Source: Denitrobacterium detoxificans (GTDB lineage: Bacteria; Actinomycetota; Coriobacteriia; Coriobacteriales; Eggerthellaceae). From it: a DNA stretch of 64,000 nt. Position 1 is the stretch's first letter; every line of letters starts with the position of its first letter. Positions 34,898 through 43,352 of this stretch are shown here, piece after piece. The translations under genes were made by a program, and so were the position numbers. Below the pieces are notes generated by a model, which did not search any database, was not told where the DNA came from, and saw only the letters and a program-made list of their open reading frames with translations. Location of the stretch: positions 83,327 through 147,326 of the forward strand of contig NZ_SUUH01000006.1 of the NCBI RefSeq assembly GCF_015062615.1, given 5' to 3'.

Positions 34898-35695
34898 ATG
34901 TCCAAGCGCATCGACGTTTCAGACCTGACGGTCACGTACTCCGGTCGCGGAGAGGCTTTTACGGCGCTCGACAGGGTAAGTTTTTCCGTCGAGCCAGGCG
35001 AGTTCGTGAGCGTCATCGGCGCGAGCGGCTGCGGCAAGTCGACGTTGCTTTCCGTGCTTGAGGGGCTTCTTCGGCCCACGTCCGGTAGCGTGTCGGTTGG
35101 CGGCCAGGTCGTGACCGGTCCTGGTCCCGAACGTAGCGTCGTATTCCAGCAGTATTCCCTGTTCCCCTGGATGACGGCACGCGGCAACGTGGAATTCGCC
35201 CTCGAGCAGGCGCGTCCCGAGATGAAGCGCGCGGAGCGGGGTGCCATCGCGGAGGAATTCCTAGACAAGGTGGCGCTTGGTGGGTTTGGGCATCGCTTCC
35301 CGAAAGAGCTTTCCGGCGGTCAGCAGCAGCGCGTGGCAATCGCCCGCGCGCTGGCCGTGGGTGGCGAAGTGCTGCTCATGGACGAGCCGTTCGGCGCGCT
35401 CGACGCGCGCAATCGCGCCATCCTGCAGGACCTGCTGCTCGAGCTGTGGGAGGGCGAGGCTGGCGAGGCGCGCAAGACGGTCATCTTCGTTACGCACGAC
35501 CTGGAAGAGGCCATCCTCCTTTCCGACCGCATCATCATGATGGAACCGGGTCGCGTGCGTGCGGAATTCGAAGTGCCGCTGCCGCGCCCCCGACATCGCT
35601 TGGAGCTTCTGGGCAACCCCGAATATGTGAAGTTCCGCAGCGAACTTTCTCAGATCTTCTTTCAGCATGAGTACCAGGAGGTGCATTCGGCATGA
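34898..35695 (+). CDS. SsuB/TauB-type ABC transporter ATP-binding protein
   Basis: This 265-residue ATPase has Walker A GASGCGKST, the Q-loop region FQQYSLFPWM typical of nitrate/sulfonate/taurine importers, the signature LSGGQQQRVAIARAL, and Walker B VLLMDEPFGALD followed by FVTHDLEEA. The ATG follows AGGAGGATCTG, 9 bp after the binding-protein stop. The gene overlaps the permease gene by 4 bp. Confidence 0.92.
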   Translation: MSKRIDVSDLTVTYSGRGEAFTALDRVSFSVEPGEFVSVIGASGCGKSTLLSVLEGLLRPTSGSVSVGGQVVTGPGPERSVVFQQYSLFPWMTARGNVEFALEQARPEMKRAERGAIAEEFLDKVALGGFGHRFPKELSGGQQQRVAIARALAVGGEVLLMDEPFGALDARNRAILQDLLLELWEGEAGEARKTVIFVTHDLEEAILLSDRIIMMEPGRVRAEFEVPLPRPRHRLELLGNPEYVKFRSELSQIFFQHEYQEVHSA

Positions 35696-36714
35696 GCGCG
35701 GAAATCCAGGGAACGGTCGTAGCGGGTTCCTTGCCCGTGGCCAAGCAACGCAAGGTTAAGGCCAAGAAGGCCGAAGCGTTCGTCGAGGTCAATGGCCTTA
35801 CGTGGCGCGAGCGTCTGGTGACGCCCGCTACTATCGCCTTTGCCTTGTTCGCCGTAGTTCTGGCGCTGCCCACCAAGGCATCTGCCGATCCGCAGGTGCT
35901 CTACACGCTTGCCGTAGGCGCGTTTGCGTGGGTCGTGAGCGTCGTGGGTTGCGTAGCCGCCCGTAAGCGCTCCACGCGCAATACGTTCGCCGATGTGCCC
36001 GCCGTGGTGCTGGCGGTCATTGCCGCATGGCAGCTGGCGGCTTCCACGCTCGCCGTGCTGCCCGAGAAGATGTTTCCGGCGCCTGGCATTGTGTTCGCCC
36101 AGATCGTGGCTGACGCCGCGAAGATCGGGCAGGGCATTGCCAGTTCGCTGGGCATCGTGGCCGAAGGCTTCCTGCTGGGCACTGCCGTGGCGCTGGTGCT
36201 GGGCCTTGCGTTGGGCTATCGTGCGCGTTCCTCCCAGGCGACGGAGAAGGTCGTTTCCTTCCTGTCGGCCATCCCTCCCATCGTGTACATTCCCTACGGC
36301 ATCGCCTTGCTGCCCACGTTCCGTTCGGCAAGCGTGCTGGTCATTTTCCTGGCTACGCTCTGGCCCGTGCTCACGGGCACGCTGGCTGGCGTGGCGGGCG
36401 TTGACAAGCGCATCCTCGATTCCGCGCGCGTTCTGAACGTGAGTGCCCCCAAGACGCTCTTCCGCGTTATCCTCCCCGCGGCGCTCCCGCTCATCTTCAA
36501 TGGCCTGAACATCGCGTTGTGCCTGTCGTTCATCCTTCTTACCTCGGCGGAGATGATTGGCGGCAGCGTGGGCATGGGCTACTACGTGAAGTACTACAGC
36601 GACTTCGGCGACTACACGCGCATCCTTGCCGGCATCATCGTTATCGGCGTCGTTATTACCATCATTAGCGTGCTTCTGGGCAAGCTGCAGAAGTACCTGA
36701 CGCGCTGGAAGTAA
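35692..36714 (+). CDS. SsuC/TauC-type ABC transporter permease
   Basis: This 340-residue permease has about eight helices; the C-terminal six (from about residue 105) form the BPD permease domain. The coupling-helix region DKRILDSARVLNVSAPKTLF matches the family. An N-terminal extension of about 100 residues with two extra helices (TIAFALFAVVLALP and YTLAVGAFAWVVSVVGCVAA) precedes it and is longer than in most SsuC proteins. The ATG overlaps the ATPase stop (ATGA). It completes the importer. Confidence 0.9.
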   Translation: MSAEIQGTVVAGSLPVAKQRKVKAKKAEAFVEVNGLTWRERLVTPATIAFALFAVVLALPTKASADPQVLYTLAVGAFAWVVSVVGCVAARKRSTRNTFADVPAVVLAVIAAWQLAASTLAVLPEKMFPAPGIVFAQIVADAAKIGQGIASSLGIVAEGFLLGTAVALVLGLALGYRARSSQATEKVVSFLSAIPPIVYIPYGIALLPTFRSASVLVIFLATLWPVLTGTLAGVAGVDKRILDSARVLNVSAPKTLFRVILPAALPLIFNGLNIALCLSFILLTSAEMIGGSVGMGYYVKYYSDFGDYTRILAGIIVIGVVITIISVLLGKLQKYLTRWK

Positions 36715-36744
36715 CAAGAAATCAGCTTTGCAAACTCGGCTTGT

Positions 36745-36771
36745 GAGGAGGGTTCCTGGTGAACCCTCCTC
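36745..36771 (+). terminator. Hairpin after the sulfonate-type importer
   Basis: The 11-bp perfect stem GAGGAGGGTTC / GAACCCTCCTC with a 5-nt loop lies 30 bp after the permease stop. The T-tract is weak (CTTGTATT). Confidence 0.65.
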
Positions 36772-36806
36772 CTTGTATTGCGCGTGGGGGAGTGCTTCGT
36801 TTATAG

Positions 36807-36825
36807 TTAGGCGCATCTAATTAGG
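36807..36825. promoter_or_regulatory. Weak DtxR-like box before the DUF454 gene
   Basis: TTAGG CGCAT CTAATTAGG partly fits the TTAGG-N5-CTAAC pattern and overlaps a TATAGT -10-like box. The match is weaker than the boxes near 54.7 kb. Confidence 0.25.
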
Positions 36826-36866
36826 TAGACCATACAGCGCCTCACGGCGTATCGATAGGACGAGAC

Positions 36867-37352
36867 ATGGAACCCGTTGCAACGCCCCTGCTTCATGAGA
36901 CCGCTCCCGCTATGGAGGGTGCAGATTCGCTGTCTTCGGCGGCCGTGAATTCCGTGTCGTCTGCGCCAGTTAAGCACGTTCGCTTCCGCGCCTTGTGGCT
37001 TGCGCTGGGGTGCCTGTGCCTGGCCTTGGGCACCATCGGCATCGTGCTGCCCATTCTGCCTACCACGCCGCTCTACCTGGCCACGCTCTTCTGTTTCGCG
37101 AAGGGCTCCCAGCGTCTGCATAGCTGGTTCCTGGGTACGAAGCTCTACAAGAAGCACCTGGAGTCGTACGTGAAGAAGGAGGGCATGCTCATGAAGACCA
37201 AGCTCTCCATTATCGGCTCCGTAACGCTGATCATGGGAATTGCCTTCGTGCTCATGGCGAACGTACTGGTGGGACGCATTGTCCTTGCGGTCGTGTGGGT
37301 GGGCCACCTGGTGTACTTCTTCGGCTTCGTGAAAACGCTGCCTGCCAAGTAG
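36867..37352 (+). CDS. DUF454 (YbaN-like) inner membrane protein
   Basis: This 161-residue protein has a charged N-terminal segment (~40 residues) followed by DUF454 motifs: LWLALGCLCLALGTIGIVLPILPTTPLYLA (helices 1-2, described here in part), FCFAKGSQRLHSWFLG, and two closing helices. YbaN-type proteins are small membrane proteins of unknown function, sometimes found near haem or iron genes. It is monocistronic and starts at an ATG preceded by AGGACGAGAC. The ATG at residue 16 is a possible internal start. Confidence 0.85.
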   Translation: MEPVATPLLHETAPAMEGADSLSSAAVNSVSSAPVKHVRFRALWLALGCLCLALGTIGIVLPILPTTPLYLATLFCFAKGSQRLHSWFLGTKLYKKHLESYVKKEGMLMKTKLSIIGSVTLIMGIAFVLMANVLVGRIVLAVVWVGHLVYFFGFVKTLPAK

Positions 37353-37456
37353 GCGACCGAACGCACGTTGGGCGCGTGGTCGCGCGGCGCCGAGAGCGGG
37401 CGCGCTTGCGTCATGCGTAGCGCGCGAGCGGCTCGTGTGTCGCTCGCTTCGCTCGT

Positions 37457-38200
37457 CTACTTTTCCGCGCAGTAGGCCGCCACGGCTTTCGCTGCGAATG
37501 CTCCCGCCCCTGGGCCTGCGGCTGCATCGATGTTCTGCGTGAATTCGCCACCCGCTCCATACGAGGCTCCCAGCTGGGAAAATACTTCGTCAGAGCAGGT
37601 ATAGTAGTTGTCGGTGATGAACTGCTGGATGCGCGCTGCTTGCGCCTTTGCTTCGCTTGATGCCGGGTCGGCTCCTTCGGCGGCCATACGGCCGAAGGGC
37701 GTAAACAGGTCCATGAGGTTCTTTGCCATGGCTTTCTCGTCCTGCGCGGTGCGATGCGCGCTCTTCTTCTCGTATTCGGCCCATTGCGGCGTAGCGCCCC
37801 AGGCCTCCTTTGCCTTCTGCGTGTATGCGTCAATCTTGCTCGTGTCGAATGCGTCGAAGCTCATGTTCGTCGCTCCTTTCCTTAGGGTCTTCGTCGCCAG
37901 TTCGATGAGGCCGTCGATGTGAGCGCGTTTGAGCTTCAGTAGCTGAATCTGCTGCTGAAGGGCTTGCGAGCGGTCGAAGGTGGGACTGTCGATGATGCCG
38001 CGGATGTCATCGAGCGGAAACTCCAGCTCACGGAACAGCAGAATCTGCTGCAGGCGCGCAAGGTCACCTTCGCTGTACAGGCGGTACCCCGCGTTGGTGC
38101 GTGCCGCAGGCGTAAGCAGGCCGATCTTGTCGTAGTGATGCAGCGTGCGCACGCTTATGCCGGCGAGCTTGCTTACTTCGTGTACGGTGAGCGCTTCCAT
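37457..38200 (-). CDS. MerR family regulator with TipAS-type ligand domain
   Basis: This 247-residue regulator has a MerR winged-helix domain (TVHEVSKLAGISVRTLHHYD, residues ~4-23) and a dimerisation coiled coil near residues 80-110. The C-terminal TipAS-like domain (about 120-245) has the helical globin-like character seen in TipAL/Mta/SkgA regulators, which bind drug-like ligands. The ATG has AGGAGGACTC upstream. It is autoregulated by inference: the promoter at 38228-38258 carries the 19-bp spacer and palindrome of MerR sites. No target efflux gene lies next to it. Confidence 0.9.
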   Translation of the reverse strand: MEALTVHEVSKLAGISVRTLHHYDKIGLLTPAARTNAGYRLYSEGDLARLQQILLFRELEFPLDDIRGIIDSPTFDRSQALQQQIQLLKLKRAHIDGLIELATKTLRKGATNMSFDAFDTSKIDAYTQKAKEAWGATPQWAEYEKKSAHRTAQDEKAMAKNLMDLFTPFGRMAAEGADPASSEAKAQAARIQQFITDNYYTCSDEVFSQLGASYGAGGEFTQNIDAAAGPGAGAFAAKAVAAYCAEK

Positions 38201-38227
38201 GAGTCCTCCTCTTCCTGGCGTGCCCTC

Positions 38228-38258
38228 ACTGTAAACTATGACGTTACGTCAGGGTCAA
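38228..38258 (-). promoter_or_regulatory. MerR-type promoter and operator of the TipAL-like regulator
   Basis: On the minus strand -35 TTGACC (38253-38258) and -10 TACAGT (38228-38233) are separated by 19 bp, the extended spacing that MerR proteins untwist. The palindrome TGACGTTACGTCA (38239-38251) fills the spacer. Confidence 0.72.
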
Positions 38259-38298
38259 GGGTACAGTTCAGCCTATTTCGAAGTGTTCGATGATGGTA

Positions 38299-39852
38299 CT
38301 ACAGCGGGTTGCCGAAGAGGGCGTAGATGCTGGTGGCGAAATCGGGGTTGGTGCTGATGAATGTCCAGTAGTGGCCTGCGGAAAAGCCCGTGAGAACGCC
38401 TAGCAGGATGGATATGCCCACCAGGATGCCGCATACGGCGCAGAAGGCACGGCGTTTGAGGGGTGCCTCGTCGAATTTCTGGCGCATCGCGAACATGGCA
38501 AGCAGCGCAATGAGCGTGATGTACCAACCGAAGTCGCTGAAGTAGCGTTCGGTGATGCCCGCAACGCGCGTGTCCACGAACAGCACCACCAAGGCCAGCG
38601 CGGCGGAGCAGATGACGATGGGCGCAAAGCTCGATGCCTTCAGCTTCTTCCAGCAGAAGGGCAGCGCAACCACTACGAGCATGATGGGCTTGATGAAGAA
38701 ATAGCCTGCATAGAAGGGCTCGTTCGGTGCCCATTCGCACCATTCGGGCAGCGTGGTGATCTCGGCAAGGAATGGGAAGGCCGCCGAGGGGTCGGGCAGG
38801 GCAAAGAGGTATTCCGCCATCAGGTAGAGCGTTACCTTCTTGCTCTGCACGTAGGTGGTCATGTCGAAGCCGGTTAGGTTGTAGTTGCTGCCGAAGTCGG
38901 TAAGCGAGCCAAAGCGCGCGTAGTTATAGGCCAGCAGGGGCGCGAATACCAACACGTAGGGAAGGATGGCGGCGATGGTTTGGCGCAGCCCGGAACGCGA
39001 GAACAGGGTGCGTTCGCGGAAGATTTCCTTGCGGAACAGTACGAGCGCCAGTAGTGATACCAGGATGAATTGCGGGCGGCACCCCAGGTTCAGCGCCATG
39101 AAGAACGAGCCGGTCGCAATGCAGGCAGCGCTCAGCGTGCCGTCGCTGCGACGGGCCTTCAGCCAAAAGCCCATGCCAAGGGCGGTTGCTGCCAGCGAAA
39201 ACAGGATGGGCATGGAATAGAACCACGGCACGATCAGGTGGTACGTGATGTTCGACCCCACGAAGTACGTGCCCAGCGCCAGCGTGAGCATGCCGATGCC
39301 AGGCAGCCCGCTAAAGAAGCGACGCCCCAGCTGCCACACCATGAACGCGCCGGCGAGCAGCGCAACGATGCTTGCCAGGAGAACGGCCGCGGGCGTGCTC
39401 AGCCAAGTGCCCGTTACGAGCTGGAAGGGCGCGTAGAGGGCCACGGCGGGGATAACGCCGAAGTAGCTGTAGTAATTCCCCTGGTAGAACGCATGGTCCC
39501 AGAAGATGGGGTGGTTGATGTCGCCAATCTCGTAGCGCGGCGTGAACGCATAGGGGTTGTCGAGCTGCGCAAGCTGTTCGTCCACGGGCAGATCGAGCGT
39601 AACGCGCCCGTGCAGCAGCGCGTCGCCCAGGCGCGCGTACTGGTCGTCGTCTACGTAATGGTGGTTCCATTCGGTGTAGCTGACGCCCGTGGTCTCGTCG
39701 CAGGGCTGCAGCGGAAGGTGCCCGCCCATGGCAAACGTGGCCAGAATGGCAAAGACGAAGCAGAGCGTGATGGCCGCGTATTGGGCCAGCAGGCGGCGTG
39801 CGGGCGAGGGGGTGCCCATGGCGTTGTCGTCACTCGGAAAAGATGTGGGCAT
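38299..39852 (-). CDS. Polytopic membrane protein, GT-C glycosyltransferase-like
   Basis: This 517-residue protein has about 11-12 helices with a large extracytoplasmic loop after the first helix (residues ~40-115, with DDDQYARLGDALLHGR and an acidic cluster). This plan, with acidic residues in the first loop, resembles GT-C type glycosyl or mannosyl transferases that use lipid-linked sugars. Identity is not certain, and no named family is claimed. A run of small-residue helices follows (LVTGTWLSTPAAVLLASIVA). The gene is single, between the MerR regulator and the divergent suf operon. Confidence 0.7.
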   Translation of the reverse strand: MPTSFPSDDNAMGTPSPARRLLAQYAAITLCFVFAILATFAMGGHLPLQPCDETTGVSYTEWNHHYVDDDQYARLGDALLHGRVTLDLPVDEQLAQLDNPYAFTPRYEIGDINHPIFWDHAFYQGNYYSYFGVIPAVALYAPFQLVTGTWLSTPAAVLLASIVALLAGAFMVWQLGRRFFSGLPGIGMLTLALGTYFVGSNITYHLIVPWFYSMPILFSLAATALGMGFWLKARRSDGTLSAACIATGSFFMALNLGCRPQFILVSLLALVLFRKEIFRERTLFSRSGLRQTIAAILPYVLVFAPLLAYNYARFGSLTDFGSNYNLTGFDMTTYVQSKKVTLYLMAEYLFALPDPSAAFPFLAEITTLPEWCEWAPNEPFYAGYFFIKPIMLVVVALPFCWKKLKASSFAPIVICSAALALVVLFVDTRVAGITERYFSDFGWYITLIALLAMFAMRQKFDEAPLKRRAFCAVCGILVGISILLGVLTGFSAGHYWTFISTNPDFATSIYALFGNPL

Positions 39853-39944
39853 GTGTTCCCCCGGAAATGCGATGTACAGGTTTCAACGTAGCTGCACAAC
39901 TATACCATACGCGTTCTACCTGGCCTTTTTCCAAAAAGTATTCT

Positions 39945-39961
39945 CCTAGTACCAAACTGGG
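39945..39961. promoter_or_regulatory. Sulfur-regulon dyad (site D) before suf
   Basis: CCTAG TACCAAA CTGGG followed by AAATAT lies about 100 bp before sufC. The arms and 7-bp spacing match sites A-C, with one substitution in the right arm. Confidence 0.6.
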
Positions 39962-39967
39962 AAATAT

Positions 39968-39990
39968 ATTCCTAGCAATTGGGTGGTATT
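39968..39990. promoter_or_regulatory. Second, variant site before suf (site D')
   Basis: ATTCCTAG-N6-GGTGG-TATTT overlaps the likely -35 region of a TATAAC -10 box (39997-40002). It shares its form with the site before the glutamate-cysteine ligase gene. Confidence 0.45.
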
Positions 39991-40062
39991 TAGGGTATAA
40001 CTACCGAGAGAAGGAATGCGGGATTTCCCGCTGAAGGAACGCGCAAGCGCGAGGAGAACGAT

Positions 40063-40827
40063 ATGACGCAGCCACTGCTAAGCATTTCCGGCTTGCATGC
40101 CGGTACCGAAGACAAGACCATCCTGCATGACATCAACCTTGCGTTGAACGCAGGCGAAACCCATGTGCTCATGGGGCCGAATGGCGCGGGCAAATCCACG
40201 CTGGGCCATGTGATCATGGGCAATCCCGCCTACCAGGTAACGGAAGGCTCCATCGTGTTCGATGGGCAGGACATTACCAACGAGCCCGCCGACAAGCGCT
40301 CGCTCGCGGGCATCTTCCTGAGCTTCCAGGCTCCCGTCGAGGTGCCGGGCGTGCCGCTGCATTCGTTTTTGCGCGCCATCACGCGTAAGCGTCCCGAACT
40401 GAAGATGACCGCACGTCAGTTCCGCGACCGCATCGACGAGATCGCGGAGCAGCTCGACATGGACAGCTCGTTCCTTACGCGCGAGCTGAACGTTGGGTTT
40501 TCCGGCGGCGAGAAGAAGAAGCTCGAGATGCTGCAGCTTCTGCTTCTGAAGCCGAAGCTGGCCATCCTCGACGAGACCGATTCGGGTCTGGACGTGGATG
40601 CCCTGGCCGTTGTGAGCCGCGGCATCGAAGCGTATCGCGAAACGTGTAATGGCGCCCTGCTCGTGGTGACGCATAACGCGCGTATTCTCGAGCGCCTTAC
40701 GGTCGACCACACGCACGTTATGGCGCGCGGCCGTCTGGTTGCGGAAGGTGGCGCCGAACTCATTGGAAAGATCGACCGCGACGGCTTCGAGCAGTTCGCT
40801 CGCGTTGAAGAGGCGGTGTGTGCCTAA
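40063..40827 (+). CDS. sufC: Fe-S assembly ATPase SufC
   Basis: This 254-residue soluble ABC ATPase powers the SufBCD scaffold for Fe-S cluster assembly. Walker A is GPNGAGKSTLGHVIMG, the signature LNVGFSGGEKKKLEMLQLLL carries the SufC-type GEKKK, and Walker B is LAILDETDSGLDVDAL. The ATG follows GAGGAGAACGAT. First gene of sufCBDSU-rrf2; its stop overlaps the sufB start by one base. No sufE or sufA gene is in the operon, as in other Gram-positive suf systems. Confidence 0.96.
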   Translation: MTQPLLSISGLHAGTEDKTILHDINLALNAGETHVLMGPNGAGKSTLGHVIMGNPAYQVTEGSIVFDGQDITNEPADKRSLAGIFLSFQAPVEVPGVPLHSFLRAITRKRPELKMTARQFRDRIDEIAEQLDMDSSFLTRELNVGFSGGEKKKLEMLQLLLLKPKLAILDETDSGLDVDALAVVSRGIEAYRETCNGALLVVTHNARILERLTVDHTHVMARGRLVAEGGAELIGKIDRDGFEQFARVEEAVCA

Positions 40828-42251
40828 TGACCGAACTGGTGAAGGAGCGTACCTACGTCGCCGACGTAGATCGCTCGATGTACGACTTCGTCTTCTCGGA
40901 AGAGGGGTACGAACGCTACGAGGACGGGCTGACGCCCGAAATCGTGCGCGCCATTAGCGCGAAGAAGGACGAGCCCGACTGGATGCTCAAGATGCGCCTC
41001 GATGCGCTTCAGACGTATCACGCCAAGGATATGGCTTCCAACTGGGGCCCCAGCATTGCCGGCCTCGACCTGGATCACATTTCTACGTACGTGAACCCGC
41101 GTGCGAAGCAGTCGAAGAGTTGGGATGACGTACCCGAGGAGATCAAGGATACGTTCGAGCGCCTGGGTATTCCCGAAGCCGAGCGCAAGAGCCTGGCGGG
41201 CGTGGGCGCCCAGTACGATTCCGAAATCGTGTATCACAACATGCGCGAGGACGTGGCGAAGCAGGGCGTCGTGTACACCACCGTGGAAGATGCGCTGCAT
41301 GATCCCGAGCTCGAGCCCATCGTGCGCGAGCACTTCGGCAAGCTCATTCCCCCGGGTGACCACAAGTTCGCGGCCCTGCATTACGCCGTGTGGTCGGGCG
41401 GTTCGTTCGTGTACGTTCCCAAGGGCGTAACCGTTCCCTATCCGCTGCAGAGTTACTTCCGCCTGAACGCGGAAGGTGCCGGTCAGTTTGAACACACCCT
41501 GATCGTGGTCGATGAAGGCGCCGACTTGCACTTCATCGAGGGCTGCTCGGCCCCGAAGTACTACGAGGCCAACCTGCATGCCGGTGCGGTGGAGCTGTTC
41601 GTGAAGGATGGCGCGCGCCTGCGCTATTCCACCATCGAGAACTGGTCGAAGAACATGTACAACCTGAACACGAAGCGCGCCACGGTGGGCAAGGATGCCA
41701 CCATGGAATGGGTTTCGGGTTCGTTCGGCAGCCACGTAAGCTATCTGTATCCCACCACCATCCTGCAGGGCGAGCGCTCGAACTGCGAGTTCACGGGCAT
41801 TACCTTTGCAGGCGCCACGCAGGATCTGGACACGGGCTGCAAGGTGGTGCTGAATGGCGCCGACACCACGGCAAGCGTCGATACGAAGTCCATCTCCAAG
41901 GATGGCGGCGTGAACACGTTCCGCAGCTCGGTCATCGTGGGGCGCCGCGCGAGCAACGCGCGCGCAACGGTAAGCTGCCAGTCGCTCATGCTCGACGACA
42001 TCTCCCGTTCCGACACCATTCCCGCCATGGACGTGCGCAATGCCACGGCTAGCGTGGGACATGAGGCCACCATTGGCCGCATTTCCGACGAGACGGTGCT
42101 CTATCTCATGAGCCGCGGCATCCCCGAGGGCGAAGCCCGCGCCATGGCGGTCAGTGGATTCGCCAATCCCGTTTCCAAAGAGCTTCCGCTGGAATACGCC
42201 GTGGAAATGAACAACCTTGTCAAACTCGAAATGGAAGGGGCGATTGGGTAA
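40827..42251 (+). CDS. sufB: Fe-S cluster scaffold subunit SufB
   Basis: This 474-residue SufB forms the SufBC2D scaffold on which clusters assemble. The right-handed beta-helix core is recognisable by GGSFVYVPKGVTVPYPLQSY, HFIEGCSAPKYYEANLHAG and TTILQGERSNCEFTGITFAG, with SRGIPEGEARAMAVSGFANP near the C-terminus. The C-terminal catalytic-region cysteine/glutamate pair appears intact (VSCQSLMLDD). It starts at the ATG overlapping the sufC stop and ends overlapping the sufD start. Confidence 0.96.
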   Translation: MTELVKERTYVADVDRSMYDFVFSEEGYERYEDGLTPEIVRAISAKKDEPDWMLKMRLDALQTYHAKDMASNWGPSIAGLDLDHISTYVNPRAKQSKSWDDVPEEIKDTFERLGIPEAERKSLAGVGAQYDSEIVYHNMREDVAKQGVVYTTVEDALHDPELEPIVREHFGKLIPPGDHKFAALHYAVWSGGSFVYVPKGVTVPYPLQSYFRLNAEGAGQFEHTLIVVDEGADLHFIEGCSAPKYYEANLHAGAVELFVKDGARLRYSTIENWSKNMYNLNTKRATVGKDATMEWVSGSFGSHVSYLYPTTILQGERSNCEFTGITFAGATQDLDTGCKVVLNGADTTASVDTKSISKDGGVNTFRSSVIVGRRASNARATVSCQSLMLDDISRSDTIPAMDVRNATASVGHEATIGRISDETVLYLMSRGIPEGEARAMAVSGFANPVSKELPLEYAVEMNNLVKLEMEGAIG

Positions 42252-43351
42252 TGAGCGAGCAGACGCAAGAGCCAACCATTACGCTCGACCGCGTAAACAC
42301 CCCTCCCGCGCAGACGTGGAACTACCTGCGCGCCAATGACATTTCCCTTACCGTGCCGAACCGCCCGCGTCAGGGAACGACGCGCGCGGACCTGCCGCGC
42401 CTGTTCGGTAGCGTGGAATGTGGCATGGGCCAAGCGGTTACCCAGTGGGTCGAATCCCAGGCTGGCGACGCCCTGTACTGGGAAGTGCGTTCGGGCGAAG
42501 ATGCCGAACCCATCGTCATCGACGTCGATGCGGTGAAGGGCGACATCGTCGACGCGGGCGTTATCGTGCGTGCAGGCGCCCAGGCAAACATTCTCATTCA
42601 TCATCATGGCAGCACGCCCATCGGCGGTACGAGTGCCGTGCTGCTGCGCGTGATTGCCGAGCGTGGCTCTCAGGTGCGCCTGCGCGAAATCGTGGTGGGC
42701 GATGGCGTGGGCCAGCGCATCGAATCGGTGGGCATTACGTGCGGAAGCGGAGCCCAGGTGGATGCCCGCCAGTTCTTCCTGGCGGCGGGAACTACGGCTG
42801 CTGGCTTTGCCGCTGCGCTCGATGGCGACGCATCGCGCATCGATCTTACGGCCCGCTACCTGGGCGTGAACCACGATACGCTCGATATCAACCATGTGGT
42901 GCGTCAGCGCGGTCAGCGTACGAAGAGCAACGTGCTGGAATCCGGCGTGCTGGACGATGCGGCGCGCAAGTCGCTGCGCGCAACCATCGACCTCATTCAT
43001 GGTGCCCATGGCGCCGAAGGCTCCGAATTGGAAAGCGTGCTGGTGCTCGGCGACGACGTGGTGAACAAGACCATGCCCGTCATCCTGTGCGACGAAGACA
43101 ACGTCGCGGGTAATCATGGTGCCTCCATTGGTTCGGTTGGCCCCGACCAAATTCGCTATCTGCGCAATCGTGGCCTTTCCGAGCGTGAAGCCGAGGACCT
43201 GTACGTGCGGGCCCTGTTCGACGATGCGCTCATTGCGGCAGAAATGGACGACGTGCGCTCCCGCGTAGTCGCTCGTGCGAAGACCGTCCTGGGCGAGGGC
43301 ATCGTGGAAGGCCTCATCGACTTCGATGACGCGCAAGCGAAGGAGGCATAG
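42251..43351 (+). CDS. sufD: Fe-S cluster assembly protein SufD
   Basis: This 366-residue partner of SufB shares its beta-helix fold and completes the scaffold complex. HGAHGAEGSELESVLVLGDD and NHGASIGSVGPDQIRYLRNR, followed by GLSEREAEDLYVRALFDDAL, are typical of the SufD C-terminus. It overlaps sufB by one base (TAATG) and lies 1 bp before sufS. It is shorter at the N-terminus than many SufD proteins. Confidence 0.93.
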   Translation: MSEQTQEPTITLDRVNTPPAQTWNYLRANDISLTVPNRPRQGTTRADLPRLFGSVECGMGQAVTQWVESQAGDALYWEVRSGEDAEPIVIDVDAVKGDIVDAGVIVRAGAQANILIHHHGSTPIGGTSAVLLRVIAERGSQVRLREIVVGDGVGQRIESVGITCGSGAQVDARQFFLAAGTTAAGFAAALDGDASRIDLTARYLGVNHDTLDINHVVRQRGQRTKSNVLESGVLDDAARKSLRATIDLIHGAHGAEGSELESVLVLGDDVVNKTMPVILCDEDNVAGNHGASIGSVGPDQIRYLRNRGLSEREAEDLYVRALFDDALIAAEMDDVRSRVVARAKTVLGEGIVEGLIDFDDAQAKEA

Positions 43352-43352
43352 G

